From the NCBI RefSeq assembly GCF_012911565.1, contig NZ_JAAMPU010000102.1, forward strand, positions 124,001 to 188,000: a stretch of 64,000 bases of DNA. Reading direction: 5' to 3'. Positions 42,088 through 51,968 of this stretch are shown piece after piece. The notes under the pieces are model-generated. The model was not told the DNA's origin. It searched no databases and saw only the letters and a list, made by a program, of their open reading frames with translations. The position numbers and the translations under genes are program-made. This DNA is from Flavobacterium silvaticum. Lineage in GTDB: Bacteria; Bacteroidota; Bacteroidia; Flavobacteriales; Flavobacteriaceae. Position 1 is the stretch's first letter; each line of letters starts with the position of its first letter.

Positions 42088-43824
42088 ATGAAAAAACCAG
42101 TACTTCTATTTACTCTTTTTATTTCTTTCATAAGTTATTCTCAAGAAGACCCTGTTCTGCATTGGGCAAGAACTTTCGGAAGCATTGGACATCAAAGCGC
42201 TTATGCACTCGCTACGGATTCGGATGGAAACGTTTATACAGCCGGAACCTTTAGTGCAACGGTAGATTTTGACCCCGGACCAGGCGAGGCTCTGCTGACC
42301 CAAACCGGAAATTCGCCCGATGGCTATGTACAAAAACTCGACGGTCAGGGAAATTTCGTCTGGGCAAAAAGAATGGGCGGAGCCGACGGGAATTTCTGGA
42401 GCCATATGGCTTTAATGCCTAACGGAGACATTATTTTGGCCGGTACATTCAACGGAACGGTAGATTTCGATCCCGGCACCGGCGTATTCAACCTGTCTTC
42501 TACGCTTATGTTGAATCCTATCTACAAATCGTATGATGTAGCCGTTGTCCGATTGGATTCGGATGGCAATTTTATTTGGGCGAAAAAAGTAGGTGGAACC
42601 CAAGCCGATAGCGTGAACAGTTTGGTTATCGATGCCGACGAAAATATAATCGTTGCCGGAATGTTTGCGGAAACGGCCGATTTTGATCCCGGAAACGGTG
42701 TCCAGAACCTTACGGCTACCGGAAGCTGGGATGCCTTCCTGCTCAAGCTTGATACGGACGGAAATTTTATCTGGGTAAAACAATTCGGAGGTGGCGATGA
42801 CACCCGTATTGCCGAACTTAAACTGTCCGACAACGGGAATTTATTTATACTGGGAAGCTATCATACGGGAATGGATGCCGATCCCGGAACCGGTGTTCAC
42901 TCACTGCCTCCAGGTCCGGCAGACCAATTTGGCCAGATTGGAGGAAGCGCATATGTATTGCAACTGGATCAAGCCGGAGATTTCGTTTGGGCTGATGCTT
43001 TCAACAATATTTTTATTGCCGCCACCGCAATGGGCCTTGCCCCAGACGGCAATCTCATTGTTTCAGGAATGTTCCGCGGTCAGGTAGATTTGGATCCGGG
43101 AGCTGGAGAATCTTTGTTTTCATCAGAAGGCATGACTAATTCACTGGCGCTTTTCAAACTGGATACATCCGGAAATCTTATGTGGGCAAAAGCAACAGGC
43201 CCTGTAGGTGCATTCTATCCACATAAAATTTTATCACGTCAGGACGGACAATTCATAATGGCCGGAACATTTAACACTACCGTACCATTGCCAGGTTCGG
43301 ACAACATAATCATTACGGCAACCGCGGGCGATAATTATCCCGAGGATGTGTTTTTAGCCAGATTCGATTCCGAAGGTAATGCGCTCTGGGCTGAAACCCT
43401 GGGGGGGCCATACAATGATACTATCGAAGATTTGAAAATTACAGATTCTGGCCTGTTTTATTTGTGTGGCGGATTTGATACATCGGCAGATTTGGATCCG
43501 GGCGACGGTGAATTCCAGGTGACAGCTGCCGGATGGGTCGATGCGTATGTGGAACGACTCGGCCCACAAGCTTTGGGCTTGGAAGATATGGCATCGTCTG
43601 GTTCGTGGAAAATATATCCAAACCCATCAAACGGAAACGTGAATTTTAGTTTTGACAGTTCTTACAACGGAGCATCGGCTACTATTTATTCGATGCTCGG
43701 CCAGCGTATTTCAGGTTTTGAAATAAATACGTTACAGCATCAATTGACCTTACCTTCCGGAACTTATCTGGTGAAAGTAGAGAATGGGAAATCTGCAGAA
43801 ACCAAAAAACTGATCGTCAATTAG
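42088..43824 (+). CDS. T9SS cargo beta-propeller protein with SBBP-like repeats
   Basis: 578 residues from the ATG at 42088, whose signal peptide is VLLFTLFISFISYSQ. It is made of about seven repeats of the form DGNFIWAKKVGG with AGTFNGTVDFDPGTG, the SBBP-type propeller blade with a repeated DFDPG calcium-like turn. The last about 70 residues are a T9SS type A tail (WKIYPNPSNGNVNF ... SGTYLVKV). Secreted; function unknown. It overlaps the convergent lipoprotein gene by eight bases. Confidence 0.85.
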   Translation: MKKPVLLFTLFISFISYSQEDPVLHWARTFGSIGHQSAYALATDSDGNVYTAGTFSATVDFDPGPGEALLTQTGNSPDGYVQKLDGQGNFVWAKRMGGADGNFWSHMALMPNGDIILAGTFNGTVDFDPGTGVFNLSSTLMLNPIYKSYDVAVVRLDSDGNFIWAKKVGGTQADSVNSLVIDADENIIVAGMFAETADFDPGNGVQNLTATGSWDAFLLKLDTDGNFIWVKQFGGGDDTRIAELKLSDNGNLFILGSYHTGMDADPGTGVHSLPPGPADQFGQIGGSAYVLQLDQAGDFVWADAFNNIFIAATAMGLAPDGNLIVSGMFRGQVDLDPGAGESLFSSEGMTNSLALFKLDTSGNLMWAKATGPVGAFYPHKILSRQDGQFIMAGTFNTTVPLPGSDNIIITATAGDNYPEDVFLARFDSEGNALWAETLGGPYNDTIEDLKITDSGLFYLCGGFDTSADLDPGDGEFQVTAAGWVDAYVERLGPQALGLEDMASSGSWKIYPNPSNGNVNFSFDSSYNGASATIYSMLGQRISGFEINTLQHQLTLPSGTYLVKVENGKSAETKKLIVN

Positions 43825-44290
43825 AAGAATCGGGCGTTTGGATGTCACGTATGCAAAGATATTTGTCATCGCGTTTTTCGAATAGTGAAAAATAATTGCC
43901 ACTTCCGTAGTTGCGCCCTTTTGGATCATCAATCCGGTAATGCCCGATTTCGACTACCTGCTGGCCATCTGAAGTCGGGTATACTTCCATTACGGTATAT
44001 TTGATTCCGGCGCCTTCTGGAAAACCTTTTGAAAGTTCCTTCATGCTTTCGCGGATCTCGTCTTTTCCGTGCAGCGGCTTGGAATTGCTGTCATAACTCA
44101 CCGCGTCATCGGCATAATACTGCATGATGCTGTCTACGTTTTTGGAGTTGACCCAACGCGCATAATTGTTTTCAAGCGACTGGATCTCCGCCCGAATCAC
44201 TTCCGGTCCTACTACTTCCGTTCGTTCGACAGGCTTTGTGCAGGAAGCAGCGATGACTAACAGGGGCAAAATCAGGACATTGATCTTCAT
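43817..44290 (-). CDS. NTF2-like lipoprotein A
   Basis: 157 residues from MKINVLILPLLVIAASCTKP (44290), with a lipobox at LVIAASC. The rest is an NTF2/DUF4440-type fold (ENNYARWVNSKNVDSIMQYY, DDAVSYDSNSKPLHGKDEIR, GSGNYFSLFEKRDDKYLCIR). It is a clear paralogue of the gene at 44429-44914; the two are in tandem with a terminator between them. Overlaps the 42088 gene end by eight bases. Confidence 0.8.
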   Translation of the reverse strand: MKINVLILPLLVIAASCTKPVERTEVVGPEVIRAEIQSLENNYARWVNSKNVDSIMQYYADDAVSYDSNSKPLHGKDEIRESMKELSKGFPEGAGIKYTVMEVYPTSDGQQVVEIGHYRIDDPKGRNYGSGNYFSLFEKRDDKYLCIRDIQTPDSSN

Positions 44291-44377
44291 AATCGAACAG
44301 TTTTTGCGAATATACAACAGGTAAAGCCGTCGCTTTTTTTAGCATCAAACCAAGTTTTTAACAAGTTTATCCCCAAT

Positions 44378-44407
44378 AAAAAATCCTCCCTTATGGGGAG
44401 GATTTTA
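44378..44407 (-). terminator. Terminator between the two NTF2-like lipoprotein genes
   Basis: Stem AAATCCTCCC/GGGGAGGATTT with T-run on minus (A-run on plus). Confidence 0.8.
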
Positions 44408-44428
44408 CCTATTAACGCAATTACTCAA

Positions 44429-44914
44429 TTATTTTACTGCTACCTTTCGTGGCGTATCCGGTGTTTGTATGTCTCTGATACAAACATATTTGCCATCGCG
44501 TTTTTCAAACAAGGCAAAATAGTTTCCGCTTCCGTATGCAATTCCTTTGGAATCTTTAACCTGATAATGGCCAATTTCCACGACCTGTTCGGCATCTGAC
44601 GAAGGAAAAACCTCTGTTACCGTAAACGTCATCTGCTCACTTTCCGGATAAGCCGATGACTTATTGTTGATGCTGGCCCGGATTGATTTTTTGCCGCTCA
44701 AAGGCTTGGCTTCGCTGTCATAACTCACGGCATCATCTGCGTAATAAGGCATTATGGAATCGAGGACTTTGGAGCTGACAGCTTTGGCATATCTGTTTTC
44801 GAGTGCCTGGATTTCGTCTTTTATCGCGGTCTGTCCTTCTTCCTGTTCCGACGGTTTTTTACAGCCTGAAAGAACAACCAAAACTGCCAGCAAGATTATA
44901 TTCTGAAGTTTCAT
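44429..44914 (-). CDS. NTF2-like lipoprotein B
   Basis: 161 residues from the ATG at 44914; lipobox LVVLSGCKK. Same layout as lipoprotein A: ENRYAKAVSSKVLDSIMPYY, DDAVSYDSEAKPLSGKKSIR, GSGNYFALFEKRDGKYVCIR. A tandem duplication with moderate divergence. The soluble relative at 15988 shares only the fold. Confidence 0.8.
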   Translation of the reverse strand: MKLQNIILLAVLVVLSGCKKPSEQEEGQTAIKDEIQALENRYAKAVSSKVLDSIMPYYADDAVSYDSEAKPLSGKKSIRASINNKSSAYPESEQMTFTVTEVFPSSDAEQVVEIGHYQVKDSKGIAYGSGNYFALFEKRDGKYVCIRDIQTPDTPRKVAVK

Positions 44915-45038
44915 TTCCAACTGATTTAGGTTTTGGAAAATTAACAAGGATAATCCCATTCGCTTTATAGGATTTTGCCGTAGTGTTACAAAGTTTGGAA
45001 AACCAACATTATATAAATAGCAGAATTACGGAAAGAAG

Positions 45039-45503
45039 TTATCGCTTCCAGAAAATTTTTACAGCCGAAATCTTTTCCGTTTCAAGACGTTCTTCAGCAC
45101 ACGGCCTAAATTGGTTTTTGAGATAGAAATCAAGAGGTGATTTATAGAAAGAACCGTCTTTTCGTACTTCCGAATCTCTATCGATCACCCAACCGCTTAA
45201 ATCCGATTCCGCTTTTTTTAGTTCCGACAACATCTGAGATCCAAAACCTTTTCCGTGTATTTCGGTGTCGAGCAAAATAGCGAACCATCTGGAATCATTC
45301 CTGCTGAATGTGCACGCCCAACCCTGGATTGTGTCATCATTGCCAATCAGCAAATAATGATTCGGGTCAGACAAGGAGTTGAGGTACATTTCAAAATCCG
45401 CGACATTTTCGTAATTGAGCGTGACCGGATATTCGCAGTTCCATATTTGGCAAATGCGGATTTTTTCGAACGTGTCGAGTAGTTTTTTCTGACGGATTAT
45501 CAT
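45039..45503 (-). CDS. GNAT family N-acetyltransferase
   Basis: 154 residues. Acetyl-CoA-binding signature GKGFGSQMLSELKKAESDLS is recognisable around residue 87, with ARFAILLDTEIHGKGFG-like strand before it (WFAILLDTEIHGKGFGSQ). N-terminus MIIRQKKLLDTFEKIR is a plausible start. The substrate is unknown. It is followed upstream by the LytTR regulator gene on the same strand, 20 bases away. Confidence 0.75.
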   Translation of the reverse strand: MIIRQKKLLDTFEKIRICQIWNCEYPVTLNYENVADFEMYLNSLSDPNHYLLIGNDDTIQGWACTFSRNDSRWFAILLDTEIHGKGFGSQMLSELKKAESDLSGWVIDRDSEVRKDGSFYKSPLDFYLKNQFRPCAEERLETEKISAVKIFWKR

Positions 45504-45523
45504 TCCCGAAAGATAACGAAGAT

Positions 45524-46216
45524 TTATCGCAAGCGTTCGGCCAATTCGCGTCGGTACGTAATCCCGACAGGAATTTTTTCATCCGTAACCAAAATCGATT
45601 CCCGGTCGAATCCTGAAATTTTATCCAAAGCCACAATGTAAGATTTGTGGACGCGCATGAATCGTTCGGCCGGTAACGAATTTTCGAGTTCATTGGTCGT
45701 CATGGAAGCGAGCCACGTTTTTTCCGGTGTAAAAATCTTGACGTAATTGCCGTAACTCTGGGCATACATCAATTGGTCGAGCGGGATTTCGATCATCGAA
45801 CTATCGACTTTGACCGTAATGGAATTGATATTATTTCCGGCCACAGCGGGTTTTGGGAACATTTCGAACAATCTCTTGACTGCTTTTTCAAACCGCGGAT
45901 GGAAAATCGGCTTGAGTAAATAATCGACCACGCCAAAATCGTAGCTTTCGAGGGCGAATTCAGAATAGGCGGTAGTCAAAATCGTGCGTGGCGGATTTTC
46001 AAGTTGGCGCAACAGTTCGAGTCCGCTCATTTCCGGCATGTCGATATCGAGAAAAAGAATGTCTATTTGATGTTCCGACAGATAAGCCGCCGCATCGAAC
46101 CCGTTATAACACTGGAATTCGAGCTTGAGATTTGGGTTCTGTCCGATGTAATTCTGCAACACGTAATGCGCCGCAGGTTCGTCGTCCACGATCATGCAAC
46201 GGCGCACGGATGGCAT
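45524..46216 (-). CDS. LytTR-family response regulator
   Basis: 230 residues. Receiver domain (about 5-120): CMIVDDEPAAHYVLQNYIGQ, phospho-acceptor Asp in ILFLDIDMPEMSGLELL, Lys in VVDYLLKPIFHPRF. LytTR DNA-binding domain (about 135-230): LDQLMYAQSYGNYVKIF, ERFMRVHKSYIVAL. It overlaps the kinase gene upstream by 25 bases and is cotranscribed with it. Confidence 0.92.
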   Translation of the reverse strand: MPSVRRCMIVDDEPAAHYVLQNYIGQNPNLKLEFQCYNGFDAAAYLSEHQIDILFLDIDMPEMSGLELLRQLENPPRTILTTAYSEFALESYDFGVVDYLLKPIFHPRFEKAVKRLFEMFPKPAVAGNNINSITVKVDSSMIEIPLDQLMYAQSYGNYVKIFTPEKTWLASMTTNELENSLPAERFMRVHKSYIVALDKISGFDRESILVTDEKIPVGITYRRELAERLR

Positions 46217-47250
46217 GAGGCAACTTTTTTTAGCGGAAGTTCAAGCGAGACCGTGTAGCATTCCGGCTGTTGGTCCACCTCCATTTTATAATTATCCCCG
46301 TGAAGCAAATCGAGGCGTTCGCGGGTTTTTTGCAGGCCGATCTTGGTTGAAATCACCTGCTGTTTTTTCTGTGGTATCGAATTGCTGATTTTGGCGACGA
46401 GTTTCGAATCGACAATTTCCATTGAAATGGTGACGAAGCAATTTTCAACTGTTCCCGTTCCGTGCTTAAAGGCGTTTTCAACGAATACGATCAGCAGCAT
46501 CGGAGGTATTTTATACGAATCGGAAGCCTTGATCTTGTCGTCGAATGCGATGTTGCATCTGTAACCGACGCGTTCTTTTTCCAACTGGATGTAGCTGTTG
46601 ATAAATTCGAGTTCTTCCTCCAATGTGACCCACTGACGCGAATCGGATTCAATCTGGTAGCGGAGCAATTGCGATACTTTCATGATCAGATCCGGCGTGC
46701 GTTCCGGATGCTGCAAACTTGTTCCGTAAAGCGTATTGAACGTATTGAAAAGAAAATGCGGATTGAGTTGGCTTCTAAGCGATTGCAGTTGCAGTTCGTT
46801 GAACAACAACGCTTCATCCTGCTGTCTTTTTTGTTCCCGATAAAATTTGAACATGATGATCGGGCCTAAGATAATCACGAGGTTTGCGGTGACGCCGGCG
46901 GCCTGGTATAAAAAACCTTTGTTGTAACTCGGGCTTGAATTCGGGATTTTAGCGAGTACGTAATTGGCATATTCGTGTATGCCGAATGAAAAAAGCAGGA
47001 TCAGTACGATCGTTCCGCCTATATATTCAAATGGCATCCGTTTGACCAACAGCGTCGGCAACAGTAAAAAACGATTCGTCTGTGCATGGATGTACAAAAT
47101 CAGGAAATAACCAAAAGCGCCCGCCAATGCTAAGGCAGATCTGTGATGAACCCAATCGTATTTGAGCAAATGGATTGTCATTACGAATAGAAAAACCGCG
47201 GTTTCCTGACCGTATTTACTCGCTAAAATAGATTTAACACGCTGCTCCAT
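46192..47250 (-). CDS. LytS/YehU-type sensor histidine kinase
   Basis: 352 residues from the ATG at 47250. The N-terminal half is a membrane region with several helices (TAVFLFVMTIHLLKYD, SALALAGAFGYFLILYIHAQ, YIGGTIVLILLFSFGIHEYA, AGVTANLVIILGPIIMFKFY). The His box is SLRSQLNPHFLFNTFNTLYG, and the ATPase N-box is PPMLLIVFVENAFKHG. It pairs with the LytTR regulator next to it and is divergent from the TolC-RND-MFP efflux operon, which may be its target (inference). Confidence 0.92.
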   Translation of the reverse strand: MEQRVKSILASKYGQETAVFLFVMTIHLLKYDWVHHRSALALAGAFGYFLILYIHAQTNRFLLLPTLLVKRMPFEYIGGTIVLILLFSFGIHEYANYVLAKIPNSSPSYNKGFLYQAAGVTANLVIILGPIIMFKFYREQKRQQDEALLFNELQLQSLRSQLNPHFLFNTFNTLYGTSLQHPERTPDLIMKVSQLLRYQIESDSRQWVTLEEELEFINSYIQLEKERVGYRCNIAFDDKIKASDSYKIPPMLLIVFVENAFKHGTGTVENCFVTISMEIVDSKLVAKISNSIPQKKQQVISTKIGLQKTRERLDLLHGDNYKMEVDQQPECYTVSLELPLKKVASCHPCAVA

Positions 47251-47353
47251 CGGGGCAAAGGTCGTGATTTTTGTTTTCTTTAATAGTTTCAAATGACGAA
47301 TGCATTTTGTCATTTAATAGGCTGTAAGCTAAGTTTCAATGAAAAGGGCAAAG

Positions 47354-47361
47354 TACTTTTG
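47354..47361 (+). promoter_or_regulatory. Efflux-operon -7 box TACTTTTG
   Basis: Perfect TAnnTTTG, 27 bases before the start at 47389; it lies in the longer in-frame extension from 47293 and argues against that start. Confidence 0.5.
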
Positions 47362-47388
47362 TACCCGACATTGAGAAAATCCCTTTTT

Positions 47389-48774
47389 ATGCCCAACTCA
47401 CTCAAGTTACTCTTTTTGGCAATCCTGACGACTTCATTTGCCCAGGCCCAATTGCTTACTTTGCCCGATGCTGTGGCCACAGGAATAAAGAACTACCCGA
47501 ATATCAAGGCGAAGGAAAACTACAACAAAGCTTCGGCTGAAACCGTCGGCCAGGCAAAACGCGATTATCTGCCGAATGTTGTCCTCGTAGGCCAGCAGGA
47601 TTACGGAACGGTCAACGGACAGAACGGCCCGCTTTACGGCTATGGCGGTTATGGAGTCGCCTCTTCCGGATTGCCGCTCGACCACCAGAACTGGAATGCC
47701 GCTTTCGGGGCTTTGTACCTGGCGAACGTCAACTGGGAATTCTTCACTTTCGGTCGGTACAAAAACCGGATTCTTCTGGCAAAAGCCGATGAAGTCCGCA
47801 CCAAAGCCGACCTGAACCAGGAAATCTTCCAGCACCAGATTCGCATTTCCGCGGCTTACCTGAACCTTTTGGCGAGCCAGCGATTGCTGCGTTCCCAAAT
47901 CAAGAACCTTGAACGCGCGCAAGTGGTTTTAAATACTTCAGCTGCCCGCGTCCGGAACGGATTGTTGCCCGGGGTCGATTCGACCATGGCGAGCTCCGAA
48001 GTATCGCGTGCTAAAATAGACGTGAACCGTGTGCGTGATTTAGTCAAGGAACAAAACAACCGACTCGTCCAACTGATGGGCGTCGAAGTCCGGGATTATG
48101 CACTTGATACGTCTTTGGTTGCCCGCGTTCCCAAGAATGTGCTGACTATGGAACGGCCGTCCGATACCATAAATCCTATTTTGAAATTCTACAAAAGCCG
48201 CGTCGATTATGCCAACCGGCAGGAGAAACTTTTTAAGACCGGTTATTTTCCGTCTTTCAGTCTGTTCGGGGTTTATCAGACGAGAGCTTCGGGTTTCGAT
48301 TCTTCTTACGCAACCGACCAGACGGCATTTACCCAGAATTATGTCGATGGCATCAGCCCCGACAGGCAGAATTATCTCGTCGGCGTCGGTGTGACCTGGA
48401 ACCTGACCAATATTTTCCGGACATCGAAACAAGTGGCTTCACAAAAATTCGTGTCTGCGGGATTACAGGAAGAATACAATCTGGTCGACCAACAACTCAA
48501 GACACAGCTCGATGCCGCCGATGCCAAGATCCGGTATGCGATGGACAATTACAACGAATCGCCGCGACAGGTGCGTGCTGCCCAACAGGCGTATCTGCAA
48601 CGGACGACCTTATATAAAAACGGGTTGACGAATCTTGTCGATGTGACCCAGACGTTGTATGCGCTCAATCGTGCCGAAACGGACCGCGATGTCATTTATA
48701 CCAACGTCTGGCAATCGCTTTTGCTCAAAGCATCGGCCGCCGGAGACTTTAACCTGTTCCTGAACGAATTCTGA
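47389..48774 (+). CDS. TolC-family outer-membrane efflux protein
   Basis: 461 residues from MPNSLKLLFLAILTTSFAQA (47389), a signal peptide followed by the helical-barrel part. Repeated TolC-type segments: LLTLPDAVATGIKNYPNIKA, ISAAYLNLLASQRLLRSQIK, ARVRNGLLPGVDSTMASSEV, and the C-terminal TLYKNGLTNLVDVTQTLYAL. It is the first gene of a TolC-RND-MFP operon, an order in which the outer-membrane factor comes first. Confidence 0.9.
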   Translation: MPNSLKLLFLAILTTSFAQAQLLTLPDAVATGIKNYPNIKAKENYNKASAETVGQAKRDYLPNVVLVGQQDYGTVNGQNGPLYGYGGYGVASSGLPLDHQNWNAAFGALYLANVNWEFFTFGRYKNRILLAKADEVRTKADLNQEIFQHQIRISAAYLNLLASQRLLRSQIKNLERAQVVLNTSAARVRNGLLPGVDSTMASSEVSRAKIDVNRVRDLVKEQNNRLVQLMGVEVRDYALDTSLVARVPKNVLTMERPSDTINPILKFYKSRVDYANRQEKLFKTGYFPSFSLFGVYQTRASGFDSSYATDQTAFTQNYVDGISPDRQNYLVGVGVTWNLTNIFRTSKQVASQKFVSAGLQEEYNLVDQQLKTQLDAADAKIRYAMDNYNESPRQVRAAQQAYLQRTTLYKNGLTNLVDVTQTLYALNRAETDRDVIYTNVWQSLLLKASAAGDFNLFLNEF

Positions 48775-48782
48775 TATAAGCC

Positions 48783-51700
48783 ATGAATCTGATTAAATTT
48801 GCACTTCGCAAACCTATTTCCATTATCGTTCTCGTCGCCGGATTGTTCTTCTTCGGGATTGGTGCGGTAAAAGACATCAAAGTAGATATTTTACCGCAGA
48901 TGAACCTGCCGGTCATTTATATTGCGCACCCTTTTGGCGGTTACACACCGGACCAAATGGAGGCGTACTATGCCAAGAACTACATCAATATCCTGCTTTT
49001 CGCCAACGGGATCAAATCTATCGAGACCAAGAATATCCAGGGTTTGATGCTGATGAAACTCACGTATTACCCGGGAACGAACATGGCCCAGGCCGCATCT
49101 GAACTCTCGGCCTTATCGAACCGGATACAAGCCATTTTTCCACCGGGTTCGCAACCGCCGTTCGTAATACGTTTTGACGCTTCGTCACTTCCGGTAGGGC
49201 AATTGGTGTTAAGCAGCCCGACACGGTCGAACAACGAATTGCAGGATATGGCCAACATCTATGTCCGTGCGTCGTTTACTTCGATTCCGGGATTGCTGTC
49301 GCCGGCACCGAATGGAGGAAGCCCGCGTACAATCGAGGTAAACGTAGATCCGGATTTGTTGCGGTCGCACAATCTTACCGCAGACCAGATTGTCGAAGCC
49401 ATCCGCGTCAACAACCAGACCGCACCTCCGGGCAACGTACGTGTCGGGGACAAAAATTACCTGATGCCGACGAATTATACAATCCGTGACATCAAGGATT
49501 TCGAGAAGATTCCACTGTTCAAGAACAATGTCCAGAACTTATATCTGGGCGATGTGGCCAAAGTGAAAGACGGGGCAGACATCGTGGCCGGTTATGCACT
49601 CATCAACGGAAAACGTTCGGTGTATATGAACATCGCAAAAAGCGCCGATGCATCGACGTGGGACGTGGTGAACAATCTTAAAGCCGCGTTGCCCAGAATC
49701 CAGAGTACGTTGCCGGAAGACGTGAAATTGTCATATGAATTCGACCAATCGGTTTACGTAATCAACTCGGTCAAAAGCTTGATTACCGAAGGTGTGATCG
49801 GGGCGATACTGACCGGATTGATGGTATTGCTTTTTTTGGGCGACCGCCGTGCTGCCTTGATCGTAATTTTGACGATTCCGATTTCAATCATTTCCGGTGT
49901 CTTGTTTCTCAAATTGTTTGGCTTTACGGTCAACCTGATGACGCTTTCAGGGCTTGCTCTTGCGATTGGTATTTTGGTCGATGAAAGTACGGTGACGATT
50001 GAAAACATACACCAGCATTTCGATATGGGCAAACCGAAAGCCCTCGCCATTTGGGATGCGTGTAAGGAAATCGCCCTTCCGAAATTACTCATCCTGCTTT
50101 GTATCCTCGCTGTTTTTGCGCCGGCTTTTACCATGAGCGGAATCCCGGGGTCGCTGTTTTTACCATTGGCTTCCGCGATTGGCTTCTCGATGATCATCTC
50201 GTTCCTGCTTTCGCAGACGTTCGTTCCGGTCATGGCCAACTGGCTTATGAAACCGCATGTGCATCCTGAAAAAACAGATGCCGAAGATTTCGACCACGAC
50301 GGAAAGGTCACGCGTTTCGAGAAATTCCGCGCGCGCTTCATTCGTTTTTTGGACAGATTGTTCACGGTAAGAAAACCGGTGACTCTGATTTACCTGATCG
50401 GGGTTACGGCTTTAGCGGTGGTCTGCATCACTTCAATCGGGCAGGACGTATTTCCCAAAGTCAATTCGAGCCAGTTCCAGTTGCGCATGCGCGCGCCTGC
50501 CGGGACACGTGTCGAACGGACGGAAGAGCAGGCTAAAATCGTCCTTAATGAAATCAATAAGATTGTCGGAAAAGACCATGTCAGCATCACATCGGCTTAC
50601 GTCGGACAACACCCGTCATTGTTTTCCATCAACCCGATTTATTTGTTTACGGCCGGGCCACATGAAGCCGTTTTCCAGGTGGCGTTCAAGGACAATGAAC
50701 TCGACCTTGACGCATTCAAGGATGAACTTCGCAGCCATATGTCGAAATTATTGCCCAATGTAAAACTGTCGTTTGAACCGATTGAATTGACCGACAAAGT
50801 ATTAAGCCAGGGTGCTACGACGCCAATCGAGATCCGTGTGTCGGGCAAGGCCAAAAAACTCAACGAACAATATGCGCAGAAGCTCGTCGATAAACTCAAA
50901 GAAACTTCGTATTTCCGCGATGTACAGATTGCACAACCCGTGAATTATCCGGCGCTCAACGTCAATATCGACCGTGTGCGTGCGGCCCAGATCGGGGTCG
51001 ATGTAAGTGACATTTCACGTTCGCTGGTAGCTTCGACATCGTCTTCCAGATACACCGAAAAGAACAACTGGATCGATGAAAAATCGGGGCAATCCTACAG
51101 CGTCCAGGTCCAGGTTCCTTTAGATAAGATGCGGACGGAAAACGACATCAATGAAATTCCGGTGCTACGCAACCAGTCGCGTCCGGTTTTGGGCGATGTC
51201 GCTACGGTTTATCCGGGAACGACACACGGGGAAAATGACAATATGGGCGCTATTCCATATGTGTCGGTAACTGCTAACATCAGCAAAAAAGATTTGGGAA
51301 CTGCGGTGAAACAAGTCCGCAAAGACATCGATTCGTTAGGTGAATTGCCACGCGGATTGTTCGTCGAGCCCTTCGGGATGGGAACCGTTTTGGAAGATAC
51401 GATGAACAGCCTGCAGTCAGGTCTTTTGGTAGCGGTTATCGTGATTTTCCTCATGCTGTCTGCCAATTTCCAGTCGTTCAAAGTATCTGCAGTAGTGCTT
51501 ACGACAGTTCCGGCCGTGGTTTTGGGATCGCTGTTGATGCTGTTCCTCACCGGATCTACGCTGAACCTGCAGTCGTATATGGGAATCATCATGTCTGTTG
51601 GGGTTTCGATTGCGAACGCCGTACTTTTAGTCACGAATGCCGAACATCTGCGACTGCAAAGCGGAAATGCGATTGAGGCCGCACGTGAAGCCGCATCTGT

Positions 51701-51968
51701 CCGACTCAGGCCCATCATCATGACCAGTATCGCGATGATTATGGGGATGTTGCCAATGGCTATCGGACACGGAGAAGGAGGCGACCAGGTTTCCCCACTC
51801 GGACGCGCCGTAATTGGTGGATTGTTGTTTTCGACATTCGCCGTATTGGTTATCCTTCCGCTCATTTTTGCCTGGGTCCAGGGTAATGCCACGACACAAT
51901 CTGTATCGCTTGATCCTGAAGATGAGCAAAGTAAATTTTATGTTGCACCGAACACTATCCACTCATGA
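48783..51968 (+). CDS. RND-family efflux transporter (AcrB-like)
   Basis: 1061 residues, with TM1 (ISIIVLVAGLFFFGIGA) and large periplasmic loops on each half. The proton-relay helix has GLALAIGILVDESTVTIENI, so the usual Asp-Asp pair reads Asp-Glu. Other motifs: VLLFLGDRRAALIVILTIPI and, in the second half, GVSIANAVLLVTNAEHLRLQ and IIMTSIAMIMGMLPMAIGHG. Substrate (drug, metal or other) is not clear; the DE pair does not settle it. Eight bases after the TolC gene. Confidence 0.92.
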   Translation: MNLIKFALRKPISIIVLVAGLFFFGIGAVKDIKVDILPQMNLPVIYIAHPFGGYTPDQMEAYYAKNYINILLFANGIKSIETKNIQGLMLMKLTYYPGTNMAQAASELSALSNRIQAIFPPGSQPPFVIRFDASSLPVGQLVLSSPTRSNNELQDMANIYVRASFTSIPGLLSPAPNGGSPRTIEVNVDPDLLRSHNLTADQIVEAIRVNNQTAPPGNVRVGDKNYLMPTNYTIRDIKDFEKIPLFKNNVQNLYLGDVAKVKDGADIVAGYALINGKRSVYMNIAKSADASTWDVVNNLKAALPRIQSTLPEDVKLSYEFDQSVYVINSVKSLITEGVIGAILTGLMVLLFLGDRRAALIVILTIPISIISGVLFLKLFGFTVNLMTLSGLALAIGILVDESTVTIENIHQHFDMGKPKALAIWDACKEIALPKLLILLCILAVFAPAFTMSGIPGSLFLPLASAIGFSMIISFLLSQTFVPVMANWLMKPHVHPEKTDAEDFDHDGKVTRFEKFRARFIRFLDRLFTVRKPVTLIYLIGVTALAVVCITSIGQDVFPKVNSSQFQLRMRAPAGTRVERTEEQAKIVLNEINKIVGKDHVSITSAYVGQHPSLFSINPIYLFTAGPHEAVFQVAFKDNELDLDAFKDELRSHMSKLLPNVKLSFEPIELTDKVLSQGATTPIEIRVSGKAKKLNEQYAQKLVDKLKETSYFRDVQIAQPVNYPALNVNIDRVRAAQIGVDVSDISRSLVASTSSSRYTEKNNWIDEKSGQSYSVQVQVPLDKMRTENDINEIPVLRNQSRPVLGDVATVYPGTTHGENDNMGAIPYVSVTANISKKDLGTAVKQVRKDIDSLGELPRGLFVEPFGMGTVLEDTMNSLQSGLLVAVIVIFLMLSANFQSFKVSAVVLTTVPAVVLGSLLMLFLTGSTLNLQSYMGIIMSVGVSIANAVLLVTNAEHLRLQSGNAIEAAREAASVRLRPIIMTSIAMIMGMLPMAIGHGEGGDQVSPLGRAVIGGLLFSTFAVLVILPLIFAWVQGNATTQSVSLDPEDEQSKFYVAPNTIHS

